Positions 26,411 to 36,026 of a DNA stretch of 64,000 bases are shown here, piece by piece (within the stretch, counting starts at the first letter, position 1; every line of letters begins with the position of its first letter). Location: NCBI RefSeq assembly GCF_032583975.1, contig NZ_JAWHTF010000004.1. One strand, written 5' to 3'. Below the pieces are notes generated by a model. The model was not told where the DNA came from, did not search any database, and saw only the letters and a program-made list of their open reading frames with translations. The position numbers were made by a program, and so were the translations under genes. Source of the DNA: Gilvirhabdus luticola (GTDB lineage Bacteria > Bacteroidota > Bacteroidia > Flavobacteriales > Flavobacteriaceae).

Positions 26411-27889
26411 TTAGCTCATCCAGTTGGTTTTGGCTTCTGGATTCCATTTGATAGTTGTTTTTTTATTTTGAGTCCAAAATTCAATTGAACTTCTACCTGT
26501 AATATCGCCAACTCCAAATTTGGATTCGTTCCATCCTCCAAATGAAAACGGTTCACGAGGTACAGGAACTCCAATATTTACCCCAATCATTCCTGCACTG
26601 GCTCTTTCTATGACTTGTTTTGCCAAACCACCACTTTGTGTAAAGACAGCTGCAGCATTACCATAATTAGAACCATTCTCTATTTCTATGGCTTCATCTA
26701 AATCTTTAGCACGAATAATTGAGATCACAGGACCAAAAATTTCTTCTCTGGCTACAGACATATCTGTTGTTACATAATCAATTATGGTAGGACCAACATA
26801 GTAACCTCCTTCTTTTCCTTTTACAGTTGTATTTCTTCCATCTAATAATATTTTTGCTCCGTTTCTTTCGGCCTCATCAATGTAACCTTCTATTCTTGTT
26901 TTAGCTTCGGCCGAAATTACAGAACCTAGATTTTGTCCTGGCACTATTTTTTTAGCCTCATCAATCATTCTATCAATGATATGCTGAACCTTATCTACTC
27001 CAACCATAACTGATGCCGCCATACAACGCTGACCAGCACAACCAGACATTGATGCCACCACATTAGAGGCTGTCATTTCTGGATTAGCATCTGGTAATAC
27101 CAACAAATGATTTTTTGCTCCACCAAGCGCAACACAACGCTTCAAGGTTGAAGTTGCCCTTTTGTAAACAATTTTTGCCACTTTGGTAGAACCAACAAAA
27201 GAAACAGCTTCAATACTAGGATGATCGCAAATAGCTTCAACAACATCTTTACCGCCATTTACAATATTGAAAACTCCATCTGGAAGCCCAGCTTCTTTGA
27301 GCAATTCTGCCATTCTAACTGTACTTAATGGCACTAATTCTGAAGGTTTTAATATCATTGTATTTCCTAAAACCAATGCATTGGGAACTGTCCAATGCGG
27401 TACCATATTCGGAAAATTAAAAGGTGATATTGAAGCAACAACACCAAGTGGTTTTCTCTCTATTCTACATTCAACCCCTTTACTAACTTCCTGAACTTCG
27501 TTTACAATTATTTGTGGAATGGATACTGCAAACTCACAAAGCTCCATACTTTTTTCAACCTCTGCTCTGGCTTCACTATGAGTTTTTCCATTTTCAAGAT
27601 GTACTAACTCTGTAAGTTCTTCTATATTTTTTTCAAGTAATGAACGATATCTGAAAAATATCTGAACACGTTCTTTAAACGTCATAGTAGACCATTCTGG
27701 AAAAGCTTTTTTAGCTGCTTTTACTGCACTGTCAACATCTTTAGCTGTAGATAAGGGTAAATTGGATATTACACTGCCATCTAACGGACTGATAACATCC
27801 ATTAAATTTTGACTATTAATTTCAAATTTGCCGTCTATATAATTTTTTACATTGGAAAGTTTTATCATCTGATCCATAGGAATAATCAA
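26411..27889 (-). CDS. CoA-acylating malonate/methylmalonate-semialdehyde dehydrogenase (MmsA/IolA type)
   Basis: A 492-residue aldehyde dehydrogenase of the CoA-acylating MmsA branch. It has the family opening KNYIDGKFE, the GVVASISPFNFPNMVPHW block near residue 137, and the catalytic Cys in SGCAGQRCMAASV near residue 287. The C-terminal region has REPFSFGGWNESKFGVGD and a late TVTTRW-like tail (here KKTTIKWN). In the pathway it converts malonate semialdehyde to acetyl-CoA and CO2 with NAD and CoA, finishing the conversion of uracil carbon to central metabolism. It is the first gene of the run; an 82-base gap holding an inverted repeat separates it from ade. Confidence 0.93.
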   Translation of the reverse strand: MIIPMDQMIKLSNVKNYIDGKFEINSQNLMDVISPLDGSVISNLPLSTAKDVDSAVKAAKKAFPEWSTMTFKERVQIFFRYRSLLEKNIEELTELVHLENGKTHSEARAEVEKSMELCEFAVSIPQIIVNEVQEVSKGVECRIERKPLGVVASISPFNFPNMVPHWTVPNALVLGNTMILKPSELVPLSTVRMAELLKEAGLPDGVFNIVNGGKDVVEAICDHPSIEAVSFVGSTKVAKIVYKRATSTLKRCVALGGAKNHLLVLPDANPEMTASNVVASMSGCAGQRCMAASVMVGVDKVQHIIDRMIDEAKKIVPGQNLGSVISAEAKTRIEGYIDEAERNGAKILLDGRNTTVKGKEGGYYVGPTIIDYVTTDMSVAREEIFGPVISIIRAKDLDEAIEIENGSNYGNAAAVFTQSGGLAKQVIERASAGMIGVNIGVPVPREPFSFGGWNESKFGVGDITGRSSIEFWTQNKKTTIKWNPEAKTNWMS

Positions 27890-27920
27890 TTTATTTTAGA
27901 CAAAAAAGAACACTCTTATA

Positions 27921-27941
27921 TTTATCAGAAATACTGATAAA
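27921..27941. promoter_or_regulatory. Perfect inverted repeat, probable operator of the pyrimidine operon
   Basis: The sequence TTTATCAG-AAATA-CTGATAAA has 8-base perfect arms and a 5-base spacer, the shape of a dimeric repressor site. It lies 32-52 bases upstream of the dehydrogenase start at 27889. If the -7 element at 27960-27967 is right, it sits about 12-32 bases downstream of the transcription start, where a bound protein would block elongation or clearance. The regulator is not in the pyrimidine cluster. A transcription terminator is less likely, because no T-run follows on either strand. Confidence 0.55.
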
Positions 27942-27959
27942 TTCTAATCGCATTCTACT

Positions 27960-27967
27960 CAAATATA
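27960..27967 (-). promoter_or_regulatory. Putative -7 element upstream of the pyrimidine operon
   Basis: Read on the minus strand this is TATATTTG, a full match to the Bacteroidota -7 consensus. It lies in the short gap after ade. No TTG was found at the expected -33 place, which would fall inside the end of ade, so the promoter is incomplete on paper. The start of transcription would be near 27953, upstream of the inverted repeat at 27921-27941. Confidence 0.4.
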
Positions 27968-27971
27968 TAAA

Positions 27972-29594
27972 TTAATTAGCTTCTAATGAAGTAAACTTAA
28001 ACGAACTTCCGTTGAATAAACCTTTGTCGCTTAACTTTAAAGAAGGAATAACAAGCAAAGCCATAAAAGAAAGTGTCATATATGGCGCATGAAGCTCACT
28101 TCCTAAAGCTTTTGCCGTTTTATCCAATTCTGCATATTGTGTGCCAATGGTTTCGCCATCTTTATCACTCATAATACCTGCAACTGGAAGGGAAACGACT
28201 TTTTCTGAAGTATCGGAAACTGCACAGATGCCGCCTTTATTTTTAATAAGTAGATTAACGGCTTTACAGATAGCTTCATCGGATACACCAACAGCAATGA
28301 TGTTATGCGAATCGTGTCCGACTGATGATGCAATAGCACCTTCTTTTAATCCGAAATTATTGATAAATGCAATCGCTGGCTTTTGATCTTGATAACGATT
28401 GACTACCGTCATTTTTAGTATATCGTCGTCAATATTAGATACTAGGTTTCCATACTTAACTAATGCATCTTTAATAATTTCATTAGTCACAAGTTGACCT
28501 TCTAAGGCTTCAATAACACGAATTCTTGTTGCTGAAGATTCAAATCTAAAATCTGAAACTTCTTTTTTATTGCAATTGAAATTATTTAAAACTTCAAAAT
28601 CTACAGAATCAATTTTTGAGACTCCATTATTGTAAACCAATTTGCCATTAATATAGGTTTGAAGTGTTTTAAAATCTTTTAAATCTTCTACTATAATACA
28701 ATCTGCAAAATCACCAACCTGCAATAAACCAACATCTAGATTATAATGCTTAACAGGATTGATACAAGCTGCTTGGAGTACTTTGAATACATCAACATCT
28801 TTAGTAACTGCTCTAGCACACAAACGGTTTATATGATCTATCATTAAATCGTCTGGGTGTTTATCGTCGCTGCAAAACATCATGTTTTCAAAATGTTCTG
28901 GAAGTAAATCGATTAATGCTTCAAAATTCTTGGCTGCGGAACCTTCTCTAATGATAATCTTCATACCTTTTTGAAGTTTCTCCAAAGCTTCATCATAAGT
29001 GAAGCATTCGTGATCTGTTGAAATTCCAGCATTGATGTATTTGGTAACATCATCACCACGTAATCCCGGAGCATGACCATCAACAGGTTTGTTAAAATGT
29101 TTTGCCCAAGCTATTTTTTTTAGGACCTCATCGTCATCAAATAAGACACCAGGATAATTCATCATTTCTGCGAGATACTTAATATCTGGATTTTTAAGAA
29201 GTTGTTTAATATCGTTTGAATCTATGACTGCTCCAGCAGATTCAAAATTGGTAGCAGGTACGCATGATGGAGCTCCAAAATTGAATTTAAAAGGAACTTT
29301 CTTTCCGTTTTTAATCATAAACTCTATGCCTTCAATACCAAGTACATTGGCAATTTCGTGAGGATCTGAAACTGTTCCTACTGTGCCATGTTTGACTGCA
29401 AGACGAGCAAACTCACTGGGTACCAACATGGAACTTTCAATATGAATATGAGCATCAACAAAACCAGGAAGAATGTAATTATTTACACCATGCTGTTTTT
29501 CTGAAATAGATGTAATTCTGCCTTTTTCAATAGTCAATTCGCCTTTAAAAATGCGTTTATTAAGTATATCAACTATTTGGCCTTGTAGTGTCAC
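27972..29594 (-). CDS. ade: Adenine deaminase
   Basis: A 540-residue amidohydrolase-superfamily enzyme that converts adenine to hypoxanthine and ammonia. It has the metal motif DAHIHIESSMLVPSEFARL near residue 46 and the GTVSDPHEIANVLG block near residue 73. MFCSDDKHPDDL lies near residue 239, and the C-terminal half has ASSVGHDSHNIIAVG near residue 416. This two-domain architecture and length are typical of bacterial Ade. It sits just upstream of the pyrimidine operon on the same strand, so it may share its expression, giving a purine entry beside the pyrimidine one. A 69-base gap separates it from dsbD. Confidence 0.95.
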   Translation of the reverse strand: MTLQGQIVDILNKRIFKGELTIEKGRITSISEKQHGVNNYILPGFVDAHIHIESSMLVPSEFARLAVKHGTVGTVSDPHEIANVLGIEGIEFMIKNGKKVPFKFNFGAPSCVPATNFESAGAVIDSNDIKQLLKNPDIKYLAEMMNYPGVLFDDDEVLKKIAWAKHFNKPVDGHAPGLRGDDVTKYINAGISTDHECFTYDEALEKLQKGMKIIIREGSAAKNFEALIDLLPEHFENMMFCSDDKHPDDLMIDHINRLCARAVTKDVDVFKVLQAACINPVKHYNLDVGLLQVGDFADCIIVEDLKDFKTLQTYINGKLVYNNGVSKIDSVDFEVLNNFNCNKKEVSDFRFESSATRIRVIEALEGQLVTNEIIKDALVKYGNLVSNIDDDILKMTVVNRYQDQKPAIAFINNFGLKEGAIASSVGHDSHNIIAVGVSDEAICKAVNLLIKNKGGICAVSDTSEKVVSLPVAGIMSDKDGETIGTQYAELDKTAKALGSELHAPYMTLSFMALLVIPSLKLSDKGLFNGSSFKFTSLEAN

Positions 29595-29663
29595 TAATAA
29601 ATATTAAGTAATCAAATATAATAGATTACAGATCAAATTTAGAATGATAGAATATATAAATTG

Positions 29664-31673
29664 CTATTCAGAAGTGATATTGAAAATATTTTTGCTTCGG
29701 TTTTGAAAATTTTCTAAACCAGCCTTTAACCAGTCAAAATATTCTGATGCATTTGGTGTATATGCAGTTGTATGGTTGAGCATATTCATTTTATGGTCTA
29801 AAAGCACATAGAATGGTTGTGAATTGTTCTTGAAATTTATAGTTTGTAAAGTTGCCCATTTATCACCAATAGTTTCAATATCTTTTATAGTTCCGTTTGG
29901 TTTGAGATATAGAAATTGATCAGCTTCTGAAAGTTCTCTTCTGTCATCAACATAAAGCGAAATAATAATAAATTCTTCGTTCAGCAAATTAAAGACATTG
30001 GCTTTACTCCAAACATGTTCTTCCATTTTTCGACAATTTACACATGCCCAACCTGTAAAATCAAGCATAATGGGCTTATCTTCCAATTTTGCTGCCGCAA
30101 GACCTTCATTTAAATCTTTATAACAGTTTAAATCTAAAGGACATTCTGAATTCTTATCATATAAACTATATGGTAAAGGTGGTGGAAAACCACTCAACAG
30201 CTTCAAATTTGCTGCCTTAGTATTGGTTAAACCAGGAATTAAATACACAACAAAAGCCAGTATTAAAACGGCAAATGAAATTCTGCCAAAGCTTAACTTT
30301 TTTATAGGGCCGTCATGTGGAAATTTTATTTTGCCCAATAAATACAGTACCAATCCCAATCCTATGAAAATCCAAAGGCCTATAAAAACTTCGCGCTTTA
30401 AAAGTCCCCAATGTTCAACCAAATCTGCATTGGATAAAAATTTAAGTGCCAAAGCCAACTCAATAAACCCTAAAACTACTTTTACTGTATTTAACCAGCC
30501 ACCCGATTTTGGTAAAGAATTTAACCATTTAGGGAACATGGCAAATAAGCTAAAAGGTAATGCCAATGCCAGACCAAAACCACTCATACCCAATGTTAGT
30601 TGAGTTGCACCTCCATCTGAAGACAACGAACTACCCAACAATGTGCCTAATATTGGACCAGTACAAGAAAAAGAAACTATTGCCAAAGTCAATGCCATGA
30701 AAAATATTCCAATAATACCTCCTATTCTGTTTGCCTTACTATCTAATGCATTACTCCAAGAAGCTGGAAGTGTTAATTCGAAATAACCGAAAAACGAAAA
30801 TGCAAACACTAAAAAGATGAAAAAGAACAAAATATTTAAGGTGACATTAGTTGAGATGTTATTGAGAATTTCAGGATCTAATGAATCCAAAACATGAAAA
30901 GGGATACTTAAAACAACATAGATTAATAAAATGAATAAGCCATATAAAATTGAATTGGCCATTCCTTTTTGTGTATTATCTGCACTTTTGGTGAAAAAGG
31001 AAACCGTTAAAGGAATCATTGGAAAAACACATGGAGTTAGCAAAGCAATCAAACCACCCAAAAACCCAAGAATAAAAATGGTTAAATTACTCTTTTCTGA
31101 TACTTCTTGTGTTTCATAGTTCTCCGCACCTATTATATTTAAATTTAGTTGTTCTGAAAGTTCTTTACTCCTATCATCAACGGAGGCTACAGTCGTATTC
31201 TTAACATCTTCACCTGTTAAAGAAGTTACAAATTCGTGTGTGGTAGGTGCCAAACAACGCTCATCATCACAGACCATAAAAAAAACCTCGGATGAAATTT
31301 CTGTAAAATCTGGATTGAGTAATTTTATTTTTTGCTTAAAAACTGCCTTATTCTCAAAATATTTAATTTCCATTGCAAACACTTCATCAAAGTAAGGCTT
31401 GACGTCTGGCTCTTTGGTTTTGCCAACAAGTTTGTAATTTCCTTCTTGATTGTGATAGGTGAATTCTGTAGGCAAAGGACCATCATCTCCTTCTATAACT
31501 TGCGAGTACACATGCCAATTTGGCTCTATTTCCGCTATAAATATGAGTGTGTATTCTGTATCAGAAACTTTTTCAACGGAAGATGACCATTCTACAGGAT
31601 CAAAAATCTGTGCATTTAAACTTGCAGTTAAAAGGAGAAATATCGTAAAAATTGGAGCTAAATATCTATTCAT
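29664..31673 (-). CDS. dsbD: Thiol:disulfide interchange protein DsbD-like
   Basis: A 669-residue membrane protein that carries electrons from cytoplasmic thioredoxin across the inner membrane. It has a signal peptide ending near residue 21 (SLNAQ), an N-terminal DsbD-alpha-like beta domain that includes CDDERCLAP near residue 134, about eight membrane helices starting with GLIALLTPCVFPMIPLTVSF near residue 209 (with its redox Cys), a second redox Cys in SFSCTGPILGT, and a C-terminal thioredoxin domain with WACVNCRKMEEHVW near residue 540. The layout is that of the family. Its ATG overlaps the end of tilS by 4 bases. Confidence 0.93.
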   Translation of the reverse strand: MNRYLAPIFTIFLLLTASLNAQIFDPVEWSSSVEKVSDTEYTLIFIAEIEPNWHVYSQVIEGDDGPLPTEFTYHNQEGNYKLVGKTKEPDVKPYFDEVFAMEIKYFENKAVFKQKIKLLNPDFTEISSEVFFMVCDDERCLAPTTHEFVTSLTGEDVKNTTVASVDDRSKELSEQLNLNIIGAENYETQEVSEKSNLTIFILGFLGGLIALLTPCVFPMIPLTVSFFTKSADNTQKGMANSILYGLFILLIYVVLSIPFHVLDSLDPEILNNISTNVTLNILFFFIFLVFAFSFFGYFELTLPASWSNALDSKANRIGGIIGIFFMALTLAIVSFSCTGPILGTLLGSSLSSDGGATQLTLGMSGFGLALALPFSLFAMFPKWLNSLPKSGGWLNTVKVVLGFIELALALKFLSNADLVEHWGLLKREVFIGLWIFIGLGLVLYLLGKIKFPHDGPIKKLSFGRISFAVLILAFVVYLIPGLTNTKAANLKLLSGFPPPLPYSLYDKNSECPLDLNCYKDLNEGLAAAKLEDKPIMLDFTGWACVNCRKMEEHVWSKANVFNLLNEEFIIISLYVDDRRELSEADQFLYLKPNGTIKDIETIGDKWATLQTINFKNNSQPFYVLLDHKMNMLNHTTAYTPNASEYFDWLKAGLENFQNRSKNIFNITSE

Positions 31674-32980
31674 TGCAATGTAATCTTAACAATTTTTTCT
31701 GTGGCTTCAGTTATTTTAAATCGATTATCCAAACGCTTATTAATTATCCAAACAATGTCATTTTCAGAACACAATAACCATGTGTTTTCTTTTTCAAGTA
31801 ATGATAATTTTTCGTCTTTAAAATATTTACTCAACTTCTTTTTCCCATGCATTCCGAAAGGGTAAAAATAGTCGCCTTTTTCCCATTGTCTTACGTAAAG
31901 CGGAAATTTTAACAAATCTTTATCAACATAAATCGACGATATGCCTGTTTCTTCAATTTGCTTAACTAATTCAAGATTTAATCTTCCAATGGGTATTTCT
32001 ATGTGTTGGGATACTTCAGAAATACTTATCACGTTGTAATTATCTGAATGTTTTTTAGAAAGAATCAACTTTTCTCTATCTTTTAATAATCGATGCGAAT
32101 CTGATGTAATAAATTTTCCAGATTGAGCTTTTAATAAATTTAAAACATCATCCCATTCGTTGAAATTGTAGTCTTTTAAAAGTTCATAGAGATATGCTTT
32201 AGGGTTGTTTAATTTTTGAATTTCTGCAATATTATAATGAATTTCAGATTTTGAAATATGTTTTACTACATCATCTGAAACAGCTTCTATTCTATCCTCT
32301 ACAATCTCATTAACATCTTTTAAATGCTGTAACGTATTGTTAAAACTCTGGAGTAATTGTGAATTAATTTCTTTTAAATTCGGAATTACTTCATGTCGGA
32401 GTTTGTTACGAACGTATTTGGTTGATGCATTACTACTATCCTCACGCCAATTTAAATTATTGTCTTTTGCATAAGCTTCAATATGTTCTCGTGAAAACTT
32501 TAGTAATGGTCTTACTATTTTGTCATTGATTTCTGGGATTCCCGTTAATCCATCTAATCCAGTTCCTCTAGTTAAATTGATTAAGAACGTCTCCAAGTTA
32601 TCATCTGCATGATGAGCGGTCAAAATATAATCAAAGTTTAATTGTTCAGCTAACTCAACAAACCAATGATAACGCAACTCTCGCGCTGCCATTTGGATTG
32701 AAAGCTTTTTTTCATTAGCATAATCTTCTGTACTGAAATTTTGGATAAAAACTTCTAGATTTAGATTTTCGGCCAGTTTTAATATAAAATCTTCATCTGC
32801 ATCACTTTCTTTTCCACGCAAATTAAAATTGCAATGTGCCAGCGAAATATTAAAATTAGTCTTTGCACAAAGATGCGTTAGGACAACACTATCGATACCT
32901 CCAGAAATAGCAATTAGCAATTTGCTTTCTTTTAAAAAGTCAAGTTTAAGATTTATATGTTCTTGAAAGTTTTTAAGCAT
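31670..32980 (-). CDS. tilS: tRNA(Ile)-lysidine synthase
   Basis: Adds lysine to C34 of tRNA-Ile(CAU), changing it to read AUA; essential in most bacteria. The PP-loop ATPase motif SGGIDS is at about residues 26-31, followed by the LAHCNFNLRGKESDADE block and LTAHHADDNLETFLINLTRG. The substrate-binding C-terminal region with YPFGMHGKKKLSKYFKDEK is present. The ATG at 32980 is chosen because TilS proteins start with MLKNF-like sequence. An in-frame ATG at 33007 would lie inside the neighbouring hydrolase gene and add nine unlike residues. It ends in a 4-base overlap with dsbD. Confidence 0.94.
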   Translation of the reverse strand: MLKNFQEHINLKLDFLKESKLLIAISGGIDSVVLTHLCAKTNFNISLAHCNFNLRGKESDADEDFILKLAENLNLEVFIQNFSTEDYANEKKLSIQMAARELRYHWFVELAEQLNFDYILTAHHADDNLETFLINLTRGTGLDGLTGIPEINDKIVRPLLKFSREHIEAYAKDNNLNWREDSSNASTKYVRNKLRHEVIPNLKEINSQLLQSFNNTLQHLKDVNEIVEDRIEAVSDDVVKHISKSEIHYNIAEIQKLNNPKAYLYELLKDYNFNEWDDVLNLLKAQSGKFITSDSHRLLKDREKLILSKKHSDNYNVISISEVSQHIEIPIGRLNLELVKQIEETGISSIYVDKDLLKFPLYVRQWEKGDYFYPFGMHGKKKLSKYFKDEKLSLLEKENTWLLCSENDIVWIINKRLDNRFKITEATEKIVKITLQ

Positions 32981-32988
32981 AGTGCAAT

Positions 32989-33807
32989 TTACACTTTGTT
33001 TAACCAATTTAAAACCGTTTCTATAAACTCATCTCGGCATAAATCATGGTGCAACTCGTGATAACCATCTTTAAATAGCTTTAAACTAGCATTACCTGTT
33101 TTTGCACTAAAAATTTCAGAACCTTTATGACTTGTAATTCTATCTCCAGTACCATGTAGAATTAACATTGGCACATCAAGTTTATTGGCGTTTTCAATAG
33201 CCCATTCTCCAGCTTCAATGACTGGAAAAGCAAACATTGCACTTATTTTATCATGCACTAAAGCATCATTTTTATATTTTTCAATTTCATTTATATCCCT
33301 AGAAATTGCTTCAACTTCCAACTCACTTGGCAATGTAAGAGAAGGCCAAATTTTAAGCAAAAGCTCGCCTAAAGTTACTTTCCATTTTGGAGGTTCGAAG
33401 GCTAATCTTAAAAACGGACTTGTTGCTATAACACCAATTACATTATGGTTTTGTCTCAATACATAATTAATTACCAGATTTCCGCCCATACTATGTCCAT
33501 AAAGAACTATAGGTTTGTTAGGAAATAGTTTCTTTGCCTTTTCTATTACAAATTCAACTGACTCTAGAAGTGCTTTATAACTTGGACAATGACCACGTTT
33601 TCCTCTTGTTCTACCATGACCAAACTGATCGAACGCTATAACTGCAATTTTATTTTTTATTAAATGCTTAATCACCGATTCTTCAAATCTGGAAGCGTAT
33701 TCTACCATACCATGAACCAGAACAATAACTTTTTTAGTAATTTCTGGTTGCCAATATTGACCAAAAAGATCGGTATCATAAAGCTTAAATATAAATGTAT
33801 CTTGCAT
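32989..33807 (-). CDS. Alpha/beta hydrolase, monoglyceride-lipase-like
   Basis: A 272-residue cytoplasmic serine hydrolase of the Hydrolase_4 (lysophospholipase/monoacylglycerol lipase) group. It has the LVHGMVEYASRFEE oxyanion block, the FDQFGHGRTRGKRGHC block near residue 80, the nucleophile elbow VLYGHSMGGNLVINYV near residue 104 and the late Asp and His in LHGTGDRITSHKGSE and GYHELHHD. The ATG at 33807 directly follows the pabB stop and gives the usual start. An in-frame ATG at 33855 would add 16 residues lying within pabB. Its substrate is probably a monoacylglycerol or lysophospholipid. Confidence 0.9.
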   Translation of the reverse strand: MQDTFIFKLYDTDLFGQYWQPEITKKVIVLVHGMVEYASRFEESVIKHLIKNKIAVIAFDQFGHGRTRGKRGHCPSYKALLESVEFVIEKAKKLFPNKPIVLYGHSMGGNLVINYVLRQNHNVIGVIATSPFLRLAFEPPKWKVTLGELLLKIWPSLTLPSELEVEAISRDINEIEKYKNDALVHDKISAMFAFPVIEAGEWAIENANKLDVPMLILHGTGDRITSHKGSEIFSAKTGNASLKLFKDGYHELHHDLCRDEFIETVLNWLNKV

Positions 33808-33809
33808 AA

Positions 33810-35132
33810 TTAATTTTCTAAAACAGTTCGCATTGCTTTCGCTTTTACCAAGCATTCTTCATACTCTTTTAATGGGTCGCTTTTTGCAGTAATTGCTCCA
33901 CCAACAGTATAGGAAACATACTGATTTGTTTTGTTATATAAAATGCTCCTTATCACCACATTAAAATCAAAATCACCTTTTGGCGAAAAATAACCAATTG
34001 CTCCAGAATATACGCCTCTTTTGGTTTCCTCGAGGTTTTCAATGATTTTCATTGCAGAAATTTTTGGAGCTCCTGTCATACTTCCCATTGGGAAAGTTGC
34101 CTTCAATATATCTATTGGGTTTACTTCATATTTAATCTCTGCAACAATAGTAGATATCATTTGATGGACCTGCTTAAAGGAATACACTTTACAAAGCTCC
34201 TCAACTCTAACAGTACCTTTATTGGCCAATTTAGACAAATCGTTACGAACCAGGTCCACTATCATGATATTCTCACTTTTCTCCTTTTCATCGGCTTGTA
34301 AGGATTGTTTTAAATGTTCATCTTCAGTGACACTTTCTGAACGCTTTGCAGTACCTTTAATAGGTTGGGAAATAACTTTATTTTCTTCTTTTTTAAGGTA
34401 CCGTTCCAATGAAGCCGATAAAACATATTTGTCATGACATTTTAAAAACGTTGCAAATGGAGGATTAGAAATTGAATTTAGCTTTTGATAGGTTTCAAAA
34501 GGATTAATACTGGTATCTTCTGCATAGAATTCCTGGCAAAAATTCGCTTCATAGATATCTCCTCGATGTATATGAGATTGCATTTTTTCTATTTTCTCAA
34601 AGTATTCATCTTTATGAATTCGTAGTTTAATTTTTATTGGATTGTTTATAACCTTTCGACTGCGCTCAAAGAGACAATTCTTTATTTTATGAACATTTTT
34701 TAAATCTTCTTCTAATTCATCTTCAACTGTATTTACATATAAAGTTTCAATAACATTTTCCTTTAATAAAAACAGTTTTTTCGGTTGAAAAAAATACAAA
34801 TCAGGAAATTGAAGTCCATCAAAGTTATTGGATTGCAAATCTTCAACATCGTTCTTTAAATCATAGGATAAGTAACCAAAAATCCAATCTTTTGTAGTAT
34901 TCTGATACTCTTTTAAATCATCAAAAGCCTTATAAAAGTCACTTTGAATGCTCGTAAACGCATCAACTGCTAGTACGGCATCGTAATTTGAAAATTTTTG
35001 GTTGAAGTTGTTGGAATCTAACCAAACCACATCATCAAATTGTTGACTCCAAAACAACAATTGTTTTTTGAATAGTTCAACGTTTTTAATATTATGTTTA
35101 TTACTAGTTCGCAATGGGAAAATAAAACACAA
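33810..35132 (-). CDS. pabB: Aminodeoxychorismate synthase component I-like (PabB/TrpE family)
   Basis: A 440-residue chorismate-binding enzyme. The C-terminal chorismate domain has KIEKMQSHIHRGDIYEANF near residue 174, the SQPIKGTAKR motif near residue 256, IMIVDLVRNDLSKLANKGTV near residue 287 and GSMTGAPKISAMKIIE near residue 351. PabB makes 4-amino-4-deoxychorismate for folate. TrpE and menaquinone-type synthases share these blocks. The single-copy position outside a trp operon and the absence of a glutaminase partner nearby favour PabB, but component I identity is not certain. A TTG at 35114 is an alternative start, since the first residues look less like the family. Confidence 0.82.
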   Translation of the reverse strand: MCFIFPLRTSNKHNIKNVELFKKQLLFWSQQFDDVVWLDSNNFNQKFSNYDAVLAVDAFTSIQSDFYKAFDDLKEYQNTTKDWIFGYLSYDLKNDVEDLQSNNFDGLQFPDLYFFQPKKLFLLKENVIETLYVNTVEDELEEDLKNVHKIKNCLFERSRKVINNPIKIKLRIHKDEYFEKIEKMQSHIHRGDIYEANFCQEFYAEDTSINPFETYQKLNSISNPPFATFLKCHDKYVLSASLERYLKKEENKVISQPIKGTAKRSESVTEDEHLKQSLQADEKEKSENIMIVDLVRNDLSKLANKGTVRVEELCKVYSFKQVHQMISTIVAEIKYEVNPIDILKATFPMGSMTGAPKISAMKIIENLEETKRGVYSGAIGYFSPKGDFDFNVVIRSILYNKTNQYVSYTVGGAITAKSDPLKEYEECLVKAKAMRTVLEN

Positions 35133-35246
35133 ATAACCGAATTAAACATAGCATAAGCAAGTGAATTAATTTATGTCTTTATTAACGCAGTATTTTTATA
35201 TTTAACAAGTATAATTTATACCTTAGCATACAAATTATGGACTAAT

Positions 35247-36026
35247 ATGAATAAAAAAATAATTCTTCTTGTAACGATATTCCTTTTTAATCTTCATAAC
35301 ATACATGCAGAAGATGATTGGAGTTCAACCGGACATCGGGTTGTAGGTGAAATTGCAGATCAATATTTAAAAGGAAAAACTAAACGACAAATTAAACGCT
35401 TGCTAAAAAATAAATCTTTAGCTTTTGTATCAACCTTTGCAGACGAAATAAAATCTGACAGACGCTATAACGAATTTTACACTTGGCATTATATAAATAT
35501 GCCTTTAGAGTCTAATTATGAAGATTCTGAAAAAAATCCAAATGGCGATTTAGTAACTGGTATTAAATATTGTAAAAAAATAATTAAAGATAAAAATTCG
35601 AGTGACGACGATAAGGCCTTTTATTTAAAACTATTGATTCATTTAATTGGCGATTTACACCAACCGATGCACATAGGATTGGTCGAAGATAAAGGAGGTA
35701 ACGACTTTAAACTACAATGGTTTTATGAAGACACCAATTTACATTCGGTTTGGGATAGAAAAATGATAGATAGCTTTGGTATGAGTTATAATGAGTTAGC
35801 CGAAAATGCTGATGTGTTAAGTAAAGTACAGATAAAGGCAATACAGCAAGGCTCTGTAATAGATTGGGTAAACGAAACACATAAAATCACAAAAAAAGTA
35901 TACGCTTCTGTAGAACCAGATGAAAATTTAAGGTATCGCTACTCCTATCTGCATTTTGATACTGTTAGGTCACAATTACAAATAGCTGGTATAAGACTGG
36001 CTAAAGTATTGAATGATTTGTTTTAA
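35247..36026 (+). CDS. Secreted S1/P1-type nuclease
   Basis: A 259-residue exported zinc nuclease that cleaves single-stranded nucleic acids or nucleotides. A signal peptide ends near residue 21 (NIHA), leaving a mature start EDDW, so the conserved N-terminal Trp that binds zinc is near the end. Other zinc ligands are visible in WSSTGHRVVGEIADQYL, TFADEIKSD, YTWHYINMPLE, LLIHLIGDLHQPMHIG near residue 130 and LHSVWDRKMID. The length is normal. It could release nucleosides from environmental nucleic acids, which would suit an organism with a pyrimidine degradation operon. It is divergent from pabB and overlaps its convergent neighbour by 4 bases. Confidence 0.93.
   Translation: MNKKIILLVTIFLFNLHNIHAEDDWSSTGHRVVGEIADQYLKGKTKRQIKRLLKNKSLAFVSTFADEIKSDRRYNEFYTWHYINMPLESNYEDSEKNPNGDLVTGIKYCKKIIKDKNSSDDDKAFYLKLLIHLIGDLHQPMHIGLVEDKGGNDFKLQWFYEDTNLHSVWDRKMIDSFGMSYNELAENADVLSKVQIKAIQQGSVIDWVNETHKITKKVYASVEPDENLRYRYSYLHFDTVRSQLQIAGIRLAKVLNDLF

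Noticed and set aside
33808..33855. 16-residue N-terminal extension of the monoglyceride-lipase-like hydrolase
   Set aside because: It lies wholly inside the pabB coding sequence, and the MQDTF start directly after the pabB stop fits better.
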